Assembly (NCBI GenBank): GCA_023014365.1
Contig: JAEBUN010000029.1
Location: forward strand, 372,001-436,000
Reading direction: 5' to 3'
Origin: Lepiota brunneoincarnata
Lineage: Eukaryota; Basidiomycota; Agaricomycetes; Agaricales; Agaricaceae
Length of the DNA stretch: 64,000 bases
The notes under the pieces: generated by a model
Database searches by the model: none
What the model was told of the DNA's origin: nothing
Seen by the model: the letters and a program-made list of their open reading frames with translations, nothing else
Program-made: the position numbers and the translations under genes
Shown here: piece after piece, positions 1 through 10,178 of the stretch
Layout: every line of letters begins with the position of its first letter
Position numbering within the stretch: position 1 is the stretch's first letter

Positions 1-582
1 ACCAATGTCCCCCCAGGTGCTCCCAAGCGCCCATCCTTTGCTCAGGTGGCAGCCCAGCCGCCCAGCAAGTGCCCTTGGGCTCCTGTGACATCCTCTGACC
101 CCACCCGGCGCCAGGTCCTCATCCCATGCCAAGTCCCCACTAAACTCAGGGTCTTAGCATCCCTCGTTTCCCCTGTCAATGTGGCTCTTTGGGCATCGGG
201 CTCCAGCCTGGTGGTCAATTCCATTCACCCTGCGTATAATGGCATTTTGCTGTCTACACTCTCCGTCCCTCTCCCGGCTGATTTGCTGGTCATCTGCACC
301 GCCGTCGTGTGCATCCTTCATGTTGACAAGGACGCGCAGGCTGCCCTTCCCTGTTCCAAGTCCTACTTGAAGGTCCTGGATGTCCCCCTTGTCCTTGGTG
401 AACATTGTGTCACTCCAGACAACATCACTGCTGCCTTCAGGGCCTCCCCCCTGGCTGACAATCTTCTCTCTCTCGCGGGCCCCCCCTGTGTCGTGCGCAA
501 CTCTGCGAAGGCAGACACTGCCACCATCTACTTTCGACATCTTCAACTCTCAGATGGGCACCTTGGCTAAGAAATTAGCTGG
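1..582 (+). pseudogene. LINE ORF1 (gag-like) relic, 5' part
   Basis: Decayed first reading frame of a non-LTR (LINE, Tad/CRE-like) retrotransposon. The frame from 46 runs to a stop at 570, but near position 525 the expected reading moves one frame over, where the residues FDIFNSQMGTLAKKL continue the ORF1 pattern that leads to a zinc-knuckle region. That region is present 1.3 kb downstream (1902-2236), so an insertion at 588-1896 splits the gene. No start context is visible because the window begins inside the element. The family call rests on the downstream zinc knuckles and on general resemblance to fungal LINE ORF1 proteins. Clearly non-functional: frameshifted and interrupted. Confidence 0.6.
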
Positions 583-587
583 GTGTT

Positions 588-1896
588 GATACGCCAATTT
601 CATGCCTATACATGAATTCCGTACTCCGGAACGATTCTCTACATAGAATCATTGGCTATATCATTAAAGAACTCTATAGAGGATTGGTACTATATCCCGT
701 AGTAGCCAGTTCGACCGAACTGAGGATATTCGAGCCTCGGAAGTGTTCAAACCAGCTCATTATCACTAAGCTTAGTGAACCAAGCTATCAGAACACTCTC
801 CGGAGGGATTCAGGACTCTACATAGCCTATCGAGTATACCCCGGTCAGCATCAAGGGACCTTACGAGCAGTTTTCTGATGAACCCAAATGCGTTTGAACA
901 TAAAAGAATGTACCTAGTGGCTGTCGCAGGCATATTACGTCTATAGCGAGTTCAATAATGATGACCTGGACCATGGAATGGAACGTCCAACGTTTGGGAG
1001 GCAATACCCGATGCCCAAAACCCTAGAAATATCAAAGACTCCTAATTAACGAGTGCTTTGGGGGTCCCGGCACTTCGGCATACTGCTTAACTGAGATTAA
1101 TTACAACGGATCAAGGAATTGTCCATCCGCTATACATTCCGATCATAATTGATCCGGAAACTTAATGCGCTCGCGTGGACGCAGAATAATGCAGACAAGC
1201 ATGGAACACGTCTGGCTGGATTGCCATTCGTTAATCAGAGAAAAACCCATAACCCAGGGTGAGGTAGAAATGCTGCCGAACCTTCCAAAATGTTCTACAG
1301 TGCCTGTAACAATTAAGCTTATTGTTTTCTATTTCATATTTACTATCTCTCGTATGTATCCAAACAATATAAATACTGGTCGCACTTGTTCGTGAAGAAG
1401 CAAGAGGTCTCACCCCTGCTTCCACATGCAAGTCTGCGAGCCGTGATCAAGAATGGTTTCAGAGGGCTATTTAGTGTGCGTCATTACTGTAAGTGTGATT
1501 TCTTCAGGTCATCGACCAACCCAGAGACAGAGACAGAGACCAGAGTTCAGAGTTTAGAGTTCCAGAGTGTTAGAGACAGAGACAGAGACAGAGACCAGAG
1601 TTCAGAGACCAGAGACCAGAGACCAGAGACCCAGCGCTTTGAATTGACAGGGATTGTCCTTTCATTGTTGCACCGTACGGCTAAGATAACTTCAACGGCT
1701 GTTTGTTAACCTCTAAAAACACTACTCTCTTGAATTTCGCTGTCAGAACGCACCCCCAGAACACCCTAAAAGACGAAACTGTTCATTATCTATCTCATTC
1801 CACTTGTATTAGCTTAAGCTTATCGAATTGCGGCTAAGCTTAGTGAAAACAAGCCCACTATCTATATTAAAACCTACGAAAGTTTCTACCTTTTCA
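588..1896. mobile_element. 1.3-kb insertion in LINE ORF1, flanked by GTGTT
   Basis: About 1309 bp with no convincing gene, lying between two copies of GTGTT (583-587 and 1897-1901). Removing the insert and one GTGTT rejoins the ORF1 frame (KKLAG then CYLYISNDAC), so this is an insertion with a probable 5-bp target duplication. It may be a solo LTR or a non-autonomous element. The ends (GATACG and TTTTCA) are not a clear TG...CA pair, so the class is unsettled. A TATA-like AATATAAATA lies near 1366-1376. Confidence 0.55.
1522..1632. repeat. GAGACA/GACCAGA simple repeat
   Basis: Purine-rich low-complexity tract inside the 1.3-kb insertion, made of 6-mers (GAGACA) and 7-mers (GACCAGA) mixed with CAGAGTT units. 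It looks like a replication-slippage microsatellite. Confidence 0.8.
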
Positions 1897-1901
1897 GTGT
1901 T

Positions 1902-2238
1902 ACCTTTATATTTCCAATGACGCCTGCCTCGTGCAGACTGCCTGGGCCAACCCTGGCTCTCCCCAGTGCACTTGGTGCTGGTGGTGGGGCCATCCTACCA
2001 CAGCGTGCCACTGCCCCCTCTGTGGTGGGCCTCACTCTGAGGCCCACCATCGCTCGCATGCAGGCTGCTGCCATGGCAATGCAAAGGCAGACCTGCCCGT
2101 CCCCCCAGCCAAGGCCGGCGAGCCTTGCCCTCATCTGCCGCAGTGCATCAACTGCACCAAAGCACACTCTTCGAGCAACCGGAAGTGCCCCTTCTGGCAC
2201 CACCAATTCGACGGAGATTGGATCCGTCAGCACTAATG
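1902..2238 (+). pseudogene. LINE ORF1 relic, zinc-knuckle part
   Basis: Continuation of the interrupted ORF1. It encodes a CCHC zinc knuckle CTWCWWWGHPTTAC (C-x2-C-x4-H-x4-C, near 1967-2008) followed by further Cys/His pairs (CPLCGGPHSEAHH; CPHLPQCINCTKAH; RKCPFW), the layout typical of the C-terminus of fungal LINE ORF1 proteins, which bind the element RNA. It stops with DWIRQH at about 2236. The frame is open from the insertion edge, which shows that the 1.3-kb insert split a once continuous frame. Confidence 0.7.
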
Positions 2239-2521
2239 CACCCCCCAAGAGCGGGTAGAGCTGTTCCTGTGTTATTTGGTGCATGGTAGGTACCCCCATG
2301 CCCCATATGTATGAGTTTGTATCCCTTGAGGTTTTTTCTCTTCACTTGCGCCACTCTCTTTTCAACTGTGCTATTTCACTAAATCCCTTTCACTTCTGGT
2401 CTAGTATGTAGTTTAAATGCTTCCATTGAGGCACTATGTAGTAGATACGTGATAGGGGACCAGACTGCTATCGGGCCCCGGAATATAAATCTTGAGTACA
2501 AAAAAAAAAAAAAAAAAAAAA
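2239..2521 (+). mobile_element. LINE 3' remnant with poly(A) tail
   Basis: Short non-coding stretch after the ORF1 stop, ending in 22 consecutive A residues (2500-2521). A poly(A) this close to ORF1, with no reverse transcriptase in between, suggests an internally deleted LINE copy or a second LINE end. No target duplication was identified. Confidence 0.45.
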
Positions 2522-2861
2522 CTGTGGGAGACCCACCAATATTCCATTTCCGGCAGCATATGTTTGCACACTTTTGTTGAACTAAATGTATCTATATGGA
2601 TACACCGCTTATTCAATCATGGTTTCTAATTCAGTGAGCAGATGAATGGCAACCACAGAGACAATTAAAATAGTCTAAAATAATGTACCATGTATATTTT
2701 GACTCCACAAGCTATCTAAACAGGAACAATAGATCTGCTGTTGTTTTTTGTATGTGTGACTGAACACATGAGGCCCATCCATTCATCAGCGCATTTTGAA
2801 TAAATGGGGATATTTATGGCACCCTGTGCGGGCCTCTTGTATTCCCATAGGTCTCAAGTGA
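2522..2861. other. AT-rich spacer, no gene seen
   Basis: AT-rich sequence between the poly(A) and the Tc1 inverted repeat. I see no open frame, RNA gene or clear repeat. Confidence 0.5.
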
Positions 2862-3078
2862 ATGTTATGTACTTTTGACTTAAAGTAGTAATAGTTTAAT
2901 GAATAAAATGGCTAAATTTGTGAAAGTATTTGTAAACATAGCCAGATATGTCATATCTGACCCTGCAAAGTCGCATTATGTAATACCTCTAACTTAGGCA
3001 ATTATGAATTTTGTAAGCATTTTAAGTCATTGGAACAGTTTTGTCAATGACATTTTATACCAGGCCATCCTATTATTT

Positions 3079-4095
3079 CTAGTACTTAGAGTGGCCCCCC
3101 TTGGCTTTGAGAACAGCTGCTACTCTTCTAGGCATACTTTCAATTAACTTCTGACACTCAGAAGCTGGAATAGCATCCTACTCCTTCTCTACCCTCTGCC
3201 ACAACTCCTCTATACCCTTGGGAGGAAATTCATACTCTTTCAGCTTTCTCTTCACATAATCCCACAAGTGTTCAATGGGATTGAGGTCAGGTGACTGTGC
3301 TGGCCAGGTTAGAAGCCTAAAATGATTTTTTTGAAACCATTCTGTGACCAGTGTACCCTTATGTTTGGGATTATTATCATGCTGAATGATGATATCTTGA
3401 GGTTTAAGCTTGTACCACTGGAGACTCTTCTTCAAATCCTCCTCCAAAATTTGTACAAACAACTCTGCATCCATTCTTCCATCAATCCTCACTGCATAGC
3501 CTGGGCCATCCCACAGCATACAGCCCCAAACCACCACTGATCTTCCTCTATACTTCAGAGTTTCCTTAACCAATCTTTTACTGAGCCCCTCTCCCTTCTT
3601 TTTCTATGCCCACTTCCTCCCATCTGACCCCAAATGATTGATTTTGGTCTCATCAGACCATACAACCAGCTTCCAGTCCTCCACAGTCCAATGCTGGTGT
3701 ATCAGAGCAAAATCCAGCCTAGCTCTCCTATGCTTGTCAGAGAGTAAAGGCTTTTTTTGCTTGATTACAGCCTTCATTCCTGCCTGTTTGAGATGCCTTG
3801 CCACAGTCTGTGAAGAGACTGATGTCTCAATGATGGGAGCAAGAGATTTGGCTATATCTACACTAGTTTTAGCCTTACTAGCAGAGATAAGATGGATAGC
3901 ATGCTGGATATTGGTGGTAGAGAAATTTGAAGGATATCCTCCAAGTGATTTGGTAAGGCTGGAACAATTTTTAGAGGCCAGCCTGAATATGGTACTGTAT
4001 CCAACGCCAGTAATTGCCTCAGTTTTAGTATAAGAATGATGAGAATTTAGCATAGAGAGGATGGTTTTCTTTAGAGTAGAAGATAATAGCTTCAT
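3079..4095 (-). pseudogene. Tc1/mariner transposase, DD34E, two stop codons
   Basis: Cut-and-paste transposase that would bind the inverted repeats and integrate at TA. Length is 338 codons plus stop, normal for Tc1. An N-terminal helix-turn-helix region (TKTEAITGVGYSTIFRLASK) is followed by the catalytic Asp in VVWSDETKI, the second Asp in IIIQHDNNPKHKG and the Glu in SPDLNPIEHLWD, 34 residues later. Two in-frame TAG codons break it (3604-3606 and 3178-3180), each where Trp is likely. I chose MKLLSS (4095) as start because it gives family length; an upstream ATG at 4191 only adds a non-conserved leader. Both catalytic halves are intact apart from the stops, so decay is recent or the stops are the inactivating events. 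Confidence 0.88.
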
Positions 4096-4134
4096 GATAG
4101 GTAGGGGGGTTGAGAATGATGAAACATGGCTGTC

Positions 4135-4464
4135 TGTTATGATCCGTGCTCCTTCTGTATCCGAGGATAACTGGAGACGGCCTTCAATCACTCTACAAGG
4201 TGTCCGAGATGGTTGGCCTTATAGAGCTTAGTGGATCGCGCTCAATGAGATAACGAGGGAAGACGCCAAGTTAAGGCAGAGAGGTAAACGACCGCTGTTA
4301 ACAAGATTAAAGCTTGAGGCTTTAATCTCTACTTGTACAGGCCTTATATACCTATGAGGTGCTATATACTCGTTATAGGTTACTTGGCTGTTCTACTGGT
4401 CGTGCGCAGTCCTGACCATGATGCACATCCTGGCTGATGGCATCCTAGTGTTATTTATATTACA
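4135..4464. repeat. LTR-like segment inside the Tc1 element
   Basis: A 330-bp stretch beginning TGTTATGATCC and ending TATATTACA (TGT...ACA ends), with a TATA-like motif near 4345 (CTTATATACC on plus; TATATAAGG on minus). It resembles a solo LTR between the transposase start and the acidic frame. No matching 5-bp target duplication is visible (flanks CTGTC and ATGAG), so it may instead be the LTR of a truncated retroelement that includes the neighbouring frame. Confidence 0.4.
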
Positions 4465-4828
4465 ATGAGTCAGTACTCTTGCTACTGCTGTGCGATGTTC
4501 CATCGCTTTCCTCTGACTCATAATCTTCTTCTCCCGATTGTATCTCCATGGAGTCCTCTCCGTTCTCGCTCTCCATTCTCTCAGTGCTTCCATCCGTATC
4601 GGAGGTTGGGTCGGTTGATCCATGGTTATCTTCCTTGTCCTCGGGGTATTCCAATATATCCTCCAAGGTTATCTCCATTCCTGCTTCTCTCGCCAGGTCC
4701 TGCATGGCGGTGTAATATTCCCCTTCCTCGTCTTCATATTCTTGTGCCCGTAGTTGGTCTGTAGTCTCCTGTACCCATCTTGTAAAGTCGAATAATAGTT
4801 CTTGTTCCTCCCGGTCTGGACTGTTCAT
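4460..4828 (-). CDS. acidic low-complexity protein, 122 aa, inside transposon
   Basis: Not recognised. A 122-residue frame starting MNSPDREEQELLFDFTRWVQ, with a helical Gln/Glu-rich first third and a C-terminal half very rich in Glu, Asp and Ser (for example SGEEDYESEESDGTSHSSSK). It lies between the right Tc1 arm and the LTR-like segment, overlapping the latter by a few bases. A TATA-like CATATAAATAG is ~25-30 bp upstream of its ATG on the minus strand. It could be a Gag-like fragment of an LTR element nested in the Tc1 copy, or an accessory product of the transposon. No intron or domain seen. Confidence 0.35.
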   Translation of the reverse strand: MNSPDREEQELLFDFTRWVQETTDQLRAQEYEDEEGEYYTAMQDLAREAGMEITLEDILEYPEDKEDNHGSTDPTSDTDGSTERMESENGEDSMEIQSGEEDYESEESDGTSHSSSKSTDSL

Positions 4829-5151
4829 AACACTGTCAGCACATCTATTTATATGTCAAAGACATGTGGTCACATAACCTTATTGATTCACAATCAATGG
4901 AGTCATATGATTGCTTGGATTAGTATCAAAAATTACCATTGATAAAACTGTTCCAATGACTTAAAATGCTTACAAAATTCATAATTGCCTAAGTTGGAGG
5001 TATTACATAATGCGACTTAGACAGGATCAGATATTACATATGTTGCTATGATTACAAACATTTTCACAAATTTAACCATTTTATTCATTAGACTATTACT
5101 ACTTTAAGTCAAAAGTACAAAACATTGGAACAGTTTTGTGGGTCACTGTAC

Positions 5152-8100
5152 CATAGCACTCCTTTTATTCCTGATTTTCGTAGAAACATGGACATGTAGA
5201 ACCTATAAAATACATGCCATGTAGTTATCAAATACACATCTTTTACCCCCAAGAGCTCATAGCAGCCTTACACTTGGAGCCCACCACGAGGGGTGGCTAG
5301 CTCATAACCACACTCCTTCTCTATCCCTATGATCCTTACAACATGGCAGACCAACCAAGAGTCCAGACACAGTCACAGTCAAAGCTTTCATCCCAGCAAA
5401 GTCAGTCTTCCGAGAGTGTGAAGCATCAATGACCATCAGGAGCAGGACCTACAGTGACCACATCATTGTCAGACCAAGAGACATTACAAGGCCACACATG
5501 AAAGGCACTACTCCTCACCTCAACACCACTGAAATGTGGATTACTTTACAGGATTAGAAACAAAGTTTGTTAACAAGTTCGCTAATTCCAACTTTATAAG
5601 TTCATGGGGGAGAGGTTGTCACAAATCTCCAGAAATATATTCAATTCTAATGTTTTAGGGTTTTGGTAAATTATTCTCTTAGTCCCCAATTAGACAGACA
5701 GTTGTCCTATCTGAATGCAATTGGAACTTCAACAGTTGTTACTATATAATATGTTAACTAATATCTTCACAATTCAATAAGTCAGGCAAAATGCAAGCTT
5801 TCGCAATCAGTGAGCCTCCGTAGACCTAGCAGACAGCATATTCTAATGGGCCCTAGTGTACTATGTCCTTCTCTCTTGACAATGCTATAACTTTACACTA
5901 CCTAGCAAGACAGGCTTTTTACAAGCTCCTGCAGGAAGTGTCTTTAAGCTAGTAGGCCTAGCAGACAGCATTATCTAACAGGCCCTAGCGCACTTCAGCT
6001 TCTGAACAAGGCAATAAAACTTTATACTACTCAGCGAGACAGGCTTCTTGTGAGCTCCTGCAGTAAGTATCTTTAAACTAGATAGACCTAGTGGACAGCA
6101 TTTTCAATGGGCCCTAGCATACTATGTTCACTTCTCAATTAAACAGCTCTACAATTCAATGGTATACTTCTGAGGTGAGGCCTCTAAGAGGAACCCAAAG
6201 AAACAGAAGTTAGTGAACTTTCTACTTAAGAACAGAAGAGTCATAGCAACTTGTATTCAGTTCTCAAGCCAAGCAGAAGGGTCTGTCAATATCTCAATCA
6301 TTTCAAAGGGTGTTGAGGTGGGTTGCCATGGTATCCGAGGCCCAGACCCCCAAGGTGCCCAAGCTAGTCAATGCTCAGGGACCTTGGGGCAGCCAGAGAC
6401 TGAAAGCAACAGAAGGCTACAACATAGAGAAACCTACTATCAGGGTGTCCCCTGACACATCCTTCACTAGGGATGAGGGTACCTTGTGGGAATCCAACTG
6501 AACAGAACCAATGTCTATTCAAGGGAGGACTAAGGAACTTGACCCCTCCTAGTTACTACATACATGAGGTAGCAGATTCCAATAGATATCATGTTAAAGA
6601 AGTGTGAATCCTGGTGTAAGCCAGGTCTGTGGGCTTACAGTACATGTTTCACCCTTTACCCAGTCAATTCAACTGAAATCCCTCATATACCCTCCAAAAA
6701 AGACACAAAAATACACCAAGATTTAAAGATACAACCCTGCAGATTGCCCTGATGGATCACCAGCCGTAATATTTGACCTCCTTCAGACTCTTCCTCCTGA
6801 CCTTCCATTTTCCTCCATTCTTGTAAAGCTGTGCCCCTGGCAACTTACTACCATATCCATAAAGATGGAATGTCAAAAAAGTGTGGTTGTTGTGGAATGC
6901 TCACACTGTCCAGTGGTTGCAACTATTGGTGTCTGAGCTATGTTTCTGACCCCTAAATTTCCCTCTTCCATCAACCATCTAACTAATTTCATTGAATACT
7001 CACATCAGGACCCATGCCACATCCCTATCTCCAAGAACTCCTGAAATCTTGTCCCTGAAGTCCACCATCGCTTTCCCCAGCACCCACCTCACTTGTTTCC
7101 TGCCCTTTACACTTGGGTTCATGTTTGCATTGTGTGAAAAGACATAGTGGTATGTATGCATGGTGGCTGAGAGCTGTGATGGTGGCAGGAAGGAACTATG
7201 ATGATGGATGCAATGCCAACAACAAGCACATGTGACAGTGATGAGGTTGCTCTTTATTTCTCCTCACTCCACCCTAATTTACAGTTAGTGCTCTAGACAA
7301 CATTACCTCCCTATTGCATCTTTATACCTCAAACACACCCATTCTGACCTACAGTTTGATGTATGAAACAGTCACAAATTCACAGCTCTCTATACATATG
7401 TCTGCTATGCCTCTACATATGGGTTGTGGCCAAACAGATGCCTGAATACTGCTAATATCTCATCTAACTCACCAGCTTGCCAAACAGGATGAGCACTATA
7501 AGTAGAACTCTCTCTTCCTGCTGACAACAATAAAACCTCCAGTATATTAATCTACCATATTCCAATATTTAATACCAATGAAAAGCAGTCTTACTAAAAC
7601 TGTTGCACTTTCCTAAGGCCTGAAAAACAATAATATGTGTGGTATACCTATTCCCCCCCTTTGAGGTGTTTTTACCACCCCTCTGGACCACCATATATTA
7701 TATTGTTTTATCCATGACATTTTCTGGCATAAATATCTAGACTTACCATTGAAAATGACCTTACTGAAAATGTTGTTTTTTCCCACATCTTGAGAAACAA
7801 CACTATCTGTAACTATTTACACACTTCACTCTTTAATGTCACATTTTACAACCCCTAGGGTCTCACAGTGTCTCCAGCCTTTACTTGTGTTCACATTCAC
7901 AAGTTGACAACTGAATATCTCTAGGAATAAGTCTGTATAGATGCCCATAGAGAGTAAGTTGTATTGCCTTCAAGTGACAATCCCTTACCCAGGTAACAAA
8001 GCATAGTAGTTACTACCATTTAATTTGGGAAACTGAAGTATAACAGATGAGGAATTGCTCTTGGGGCTCATAACCTAACAAGAATAGAAGTGCACAGTAG

Positions 8101-8355
8101 GGATGTCCGACACAGAATATGAGTATATAAGATCACTAGGATCCAGTAAGGAAGACTGGATCCTAGGCCATTTTGGTTAGCTATCTAAATAATGAGGAGG
8201 AAACTATGTACTCCTGTTTACACCAGATTGAAGGTCCACCTAGTAGTATAATCAAAGTGTTCATTCATGTACATACAGTGTCCATGGAAAAGAGAAATAC
8301 GAAATAGAAGAAACAATAATCAAAACATCAAGCTGAATGTTCATGTTTTGACAAT
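5152..8355. other. 3.2-kb AT-rich transposon-derived desert
   Basis: No reading frame longer than ~80 codons and none with domain character. Base composition is AT-rich like the Tc1 block and unlike the gene regions to the right. It contains a 131-bp tandem repeat (5820-6150) and a weak pair of diverged direct repeats (about 7564-7680 and 7742-7860, sharing ACCAATGAAAA / CTTACTGAAAATGTTG-like blocks). I read it as old mobile-element sequence. Confidence 0.5.
5820..6150. repeat. 131-bp tandem repeat, ~2.5 copies
   Basis: Units begin at 5820, 5952 and 6082 with GTAGACCTAGCAGACAGCAT-like sequence, followed by GGGCCCTAG, CAAGACAGGCTT and CTCCTGCAG-AAGT-TCTTTAA blocks. Spacing is 132 and 130 bp; the third unit is partial. 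Non-coding. Confidence 0.75.
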
Positions 8356-8587
8356 GTAGTCAGTACCGCCCTCGGCCGTCATTCCAATCTGTGCAGGTTG
8401 CTGAGCACCAGGAATTGAATACTCTGAATGGAGTTGAAATCCCGTGCAGGCCCAGCCCCCCTATTCTACCTACCTGTACAAGGTCCCGGAGGCACCTCAG
8501 TGCAGAAGCCAGTCCAGCAGATCACTTTATACATTGATTCATACTCCCCCACAGCCACCCTAAGTTAGGCAGTCTAATTCCGTTGCT

Positions 8588-8658
8588 ACACGAGCCAAGG
8601 CGGGTTACAGCAGTGGTTAAGCCCTCTGATGAGCCCCTTCGTAAGGGCGAAACCTGCA
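8588..8658 (+). ncRNA. Hammerhead-ribozyme-like motif, copy 1
   Basis: Conserved core CTGATGA (8626-8632), stem II GCCC...GGGC, then GAAAC (8649-8653). Stem I could form from AAGGC (8597-8601) and GCCCT (8621-8625) with one A-C mismatch, closed by a 19-nt loop, giving a type III layout. The position expected for the cleavage triplet reads GCC (one change from GUC). Stem III is weak. Two related copies occur at 11656-11725 (plus) and 58404-58462 (minus). Activity cannot be judged by eye; this copy has a degraded cleavage site. Confidence 0.55.
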
Positions 8659-8862
8659 TAAGTCCCCCGCACTTGCCCAGCTCTAGCTCAACACAATGTC
8701 CCAATCATCATCTTCGTTTCCCCTTGTTGGAGTATATAAGCTCCCATCCCCCATCTGAACTACTACTGCTTGAGGTGCTATAGGATGACTTCCTAGACGT
8801 TTTACCTTTTCCGTCCTTACTGTCGGGTTTACTGCGGTCGCGGTCGCGTGTACTCGTTCCGG

Positions 8863-9336
8863 CTGTATCACATTGTTCCATTAGCAAAAACCGCCAGGGA
8901 AGATGACTAGCATTCGGCCATACTTGGGTTGTATGTAGTTTGGACCTCTTTGTCCGTCTTTCTTGATTCTGTATCGCATTGTTCCGTTAGCAAAAGCCGC
9001 CAGGGAAGGGGGCTACCATTCGTCCATACCAGTTTGGATCTCCTTATCGATCTCTGTATCGCATTGTTCCATTAGCAAAAACCGCCAGGGAAGGGGACTA
9101 TAATTCGGCCATACTTTGGCTGTTTGTAGATTGGGTCTTTTTTTCCGTCCCTCTTGAGTCTGTATCGCATTGTTCCATTAGCAAAAACCGCCAAGGAAGG
9201 GGACTACCATTCGGCCATACTTGAATCGTTCGGCTTGTTTCCAGTTCCGCTCTTCCCGCCCCCCCGGTCTGTATCGCATTGTTCCATTAGCAAAAACCGC
9301 CAAGGAAGGGGACTATCACTTGGCCATACTTTTTTT
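8863..9336 (+). repeat. Array of five ~85-110-bp units (TTAGCAAAAACCGCC)
   Basis: Units start at 8863, 8969, 9054, 9160 and 9269. Each has a conserved ~60-bp head (CTGTATCGCATTGTTCC, TTAGCAAAAACCGCC, AGGGAAGGGG, CATTCGGCCATAC) and a variable pyrimidine-rich tail (TTTGTCCGTCTTTCTTG and similar). Non-coding: the small reading frames through it just follow the repeat period. Function unknown; conservation of the heads against variable tails suggests the head is the copied or selected part. Confidence 0.85.
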
Positions 9337-10020
9337 TCCATTTGCCATGGTAATGGTTGGCCTTCCGCTACAATCAGTACATGAATGGATGTAGGGAAGG
9401 TCAATTACACACGAAGATGTATCTCTCAGTTGCTCAGTTGTTAATCGTCACACCAGCTAGGTGTGGAAGATCTTCGGGACAAACTTTGGAAGACAGGAGA
9501 TTAGCAGTTGCTTCCCAACTTGTTGTATCGTCGGAATGGCTGAACGGCTTATATACGCCTGACGGTCAGTCCAAAGTTTGTGGCATGGATACACGGACAC
9601 AAACACTACTGTCTTTGCCGTACAAATATCCCCACCTAGCACACCTCCACCTCGCTTGATCAGTCGCCAAGGGCCGCCGGCGCAAAAGTAGGAATTCACC
9701 CTTGATAGCACCCTGCAAGGAACAGAATTCCGCTGTATGCGGAATATTACCCTTAACATATTTTCATTAGGCATTGAAGTAACACACCTGTACTAAATGT
9801 TAGAATATGTGATTCCGGCAAACTGGTGGAATGCCGACGTTTGATGTACCCGACCACCGCATGGTAACCGCATTGGAAGTAGTTCATATATTCGCAGTCT
9901 ACAGTAGCTTACTCTTGTCCGTTTACCCCCCCCCCCTCCTCCTTACCCTTTCGTCGCCCCGCTGGTGTTGCCCCTCATAAATGTATGCTGTCGTTGCTAT
10001 CCACCTTCTTGAGCTGATTT
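9337..10020. other. Non-coding part of duplication copy A
   Basis: Closely matches 12323-12998. No convincing gene. It contains a perfect hairpin-like ACACCAGCTAGGTGT (near 9450), poly-C near 9926 and a T-rich tract before 9340. Confidence 0.5.
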
Positions 10021-10024
10021 CAAT

Positions 10025-10178
10025 ACTTAGATACCTCGGCTCCGAATGACGACGATGTCTCCACCCAGGCAACAGCGTGACCTGTATTCTATCCCTCTCG
10101 CTCGGGTCGAGAGGATGGGCCCGTGGTCGATTCGTCGGTCACACCTCGCCCTTATTGTTTTGGAGTCGGATACTCTTC
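10025..10178 (+). repeat. Dispersed ACTTAGATACCTC segment, copy 1
   Basis: About 150 bp running from ACTTAGATACCTCGGCTCC through GATGTCTCC to CACACCTCGCCCTTAT and GTTTTGGAGTC. The same ordered blocks recur at 13001-13162, 35457-35606 and 38863-39028. Possibly a solo LTR or a shared transcript end. Confidence 0.6.

Larger units (their letters stand above)
2862..5151 (-). mobile_element. Tc1-type DNA transposon with long inverted repeats
   Basis: The left arm (about 2862-3050) and right arm (about 4937-5126) are imperfect inverted repeats of ~190 bp, sharing blocks such as GTACTTTTGACTTAAAGTAG and GTCGCATTATGTAATACCTC. The right outer end reads inward TACAGTGACCCACAAAACTG, the usual Tc1 terminus beside a TA target; the left arm lacks this last ~25 bp. 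The motif AAACTGTTCCAATG also occurs inverted at the inner edge of the arms, giving a nested palindrome. A dead transposase lies inside on the minus strand, and an LTR-like piece and an acidic frame sit between it and the right arm. Confidence 0.85.

Noticed and set aside
42..546. Minus-strand frames opposite the LINE ORF1
   Set aside because: They are antisense shadows; the plus strand has the zinc-knuckle continuation.
612..878. 88-codon frame in the 1.3-kb insertion as a gene
   Set aside because: No domain, no intron signals and no homologue within the window; length is expected by chance.
4135..4464. A complete solo LTR with target duplication
   Set aside because: Ends are TGT/ACA but the flanking 5-mers CTGTC and ATGAG differ, so I only call it LTR-like.
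8391..8402. TGCAGGTT upstream as the 5' strand of hammerhead stem III (pairs with ACCTGCA)
   Set aside because: It is ~220 nt away and not next to the stem I strand, so it cannot place a cleavage site in a standard hammerhead.
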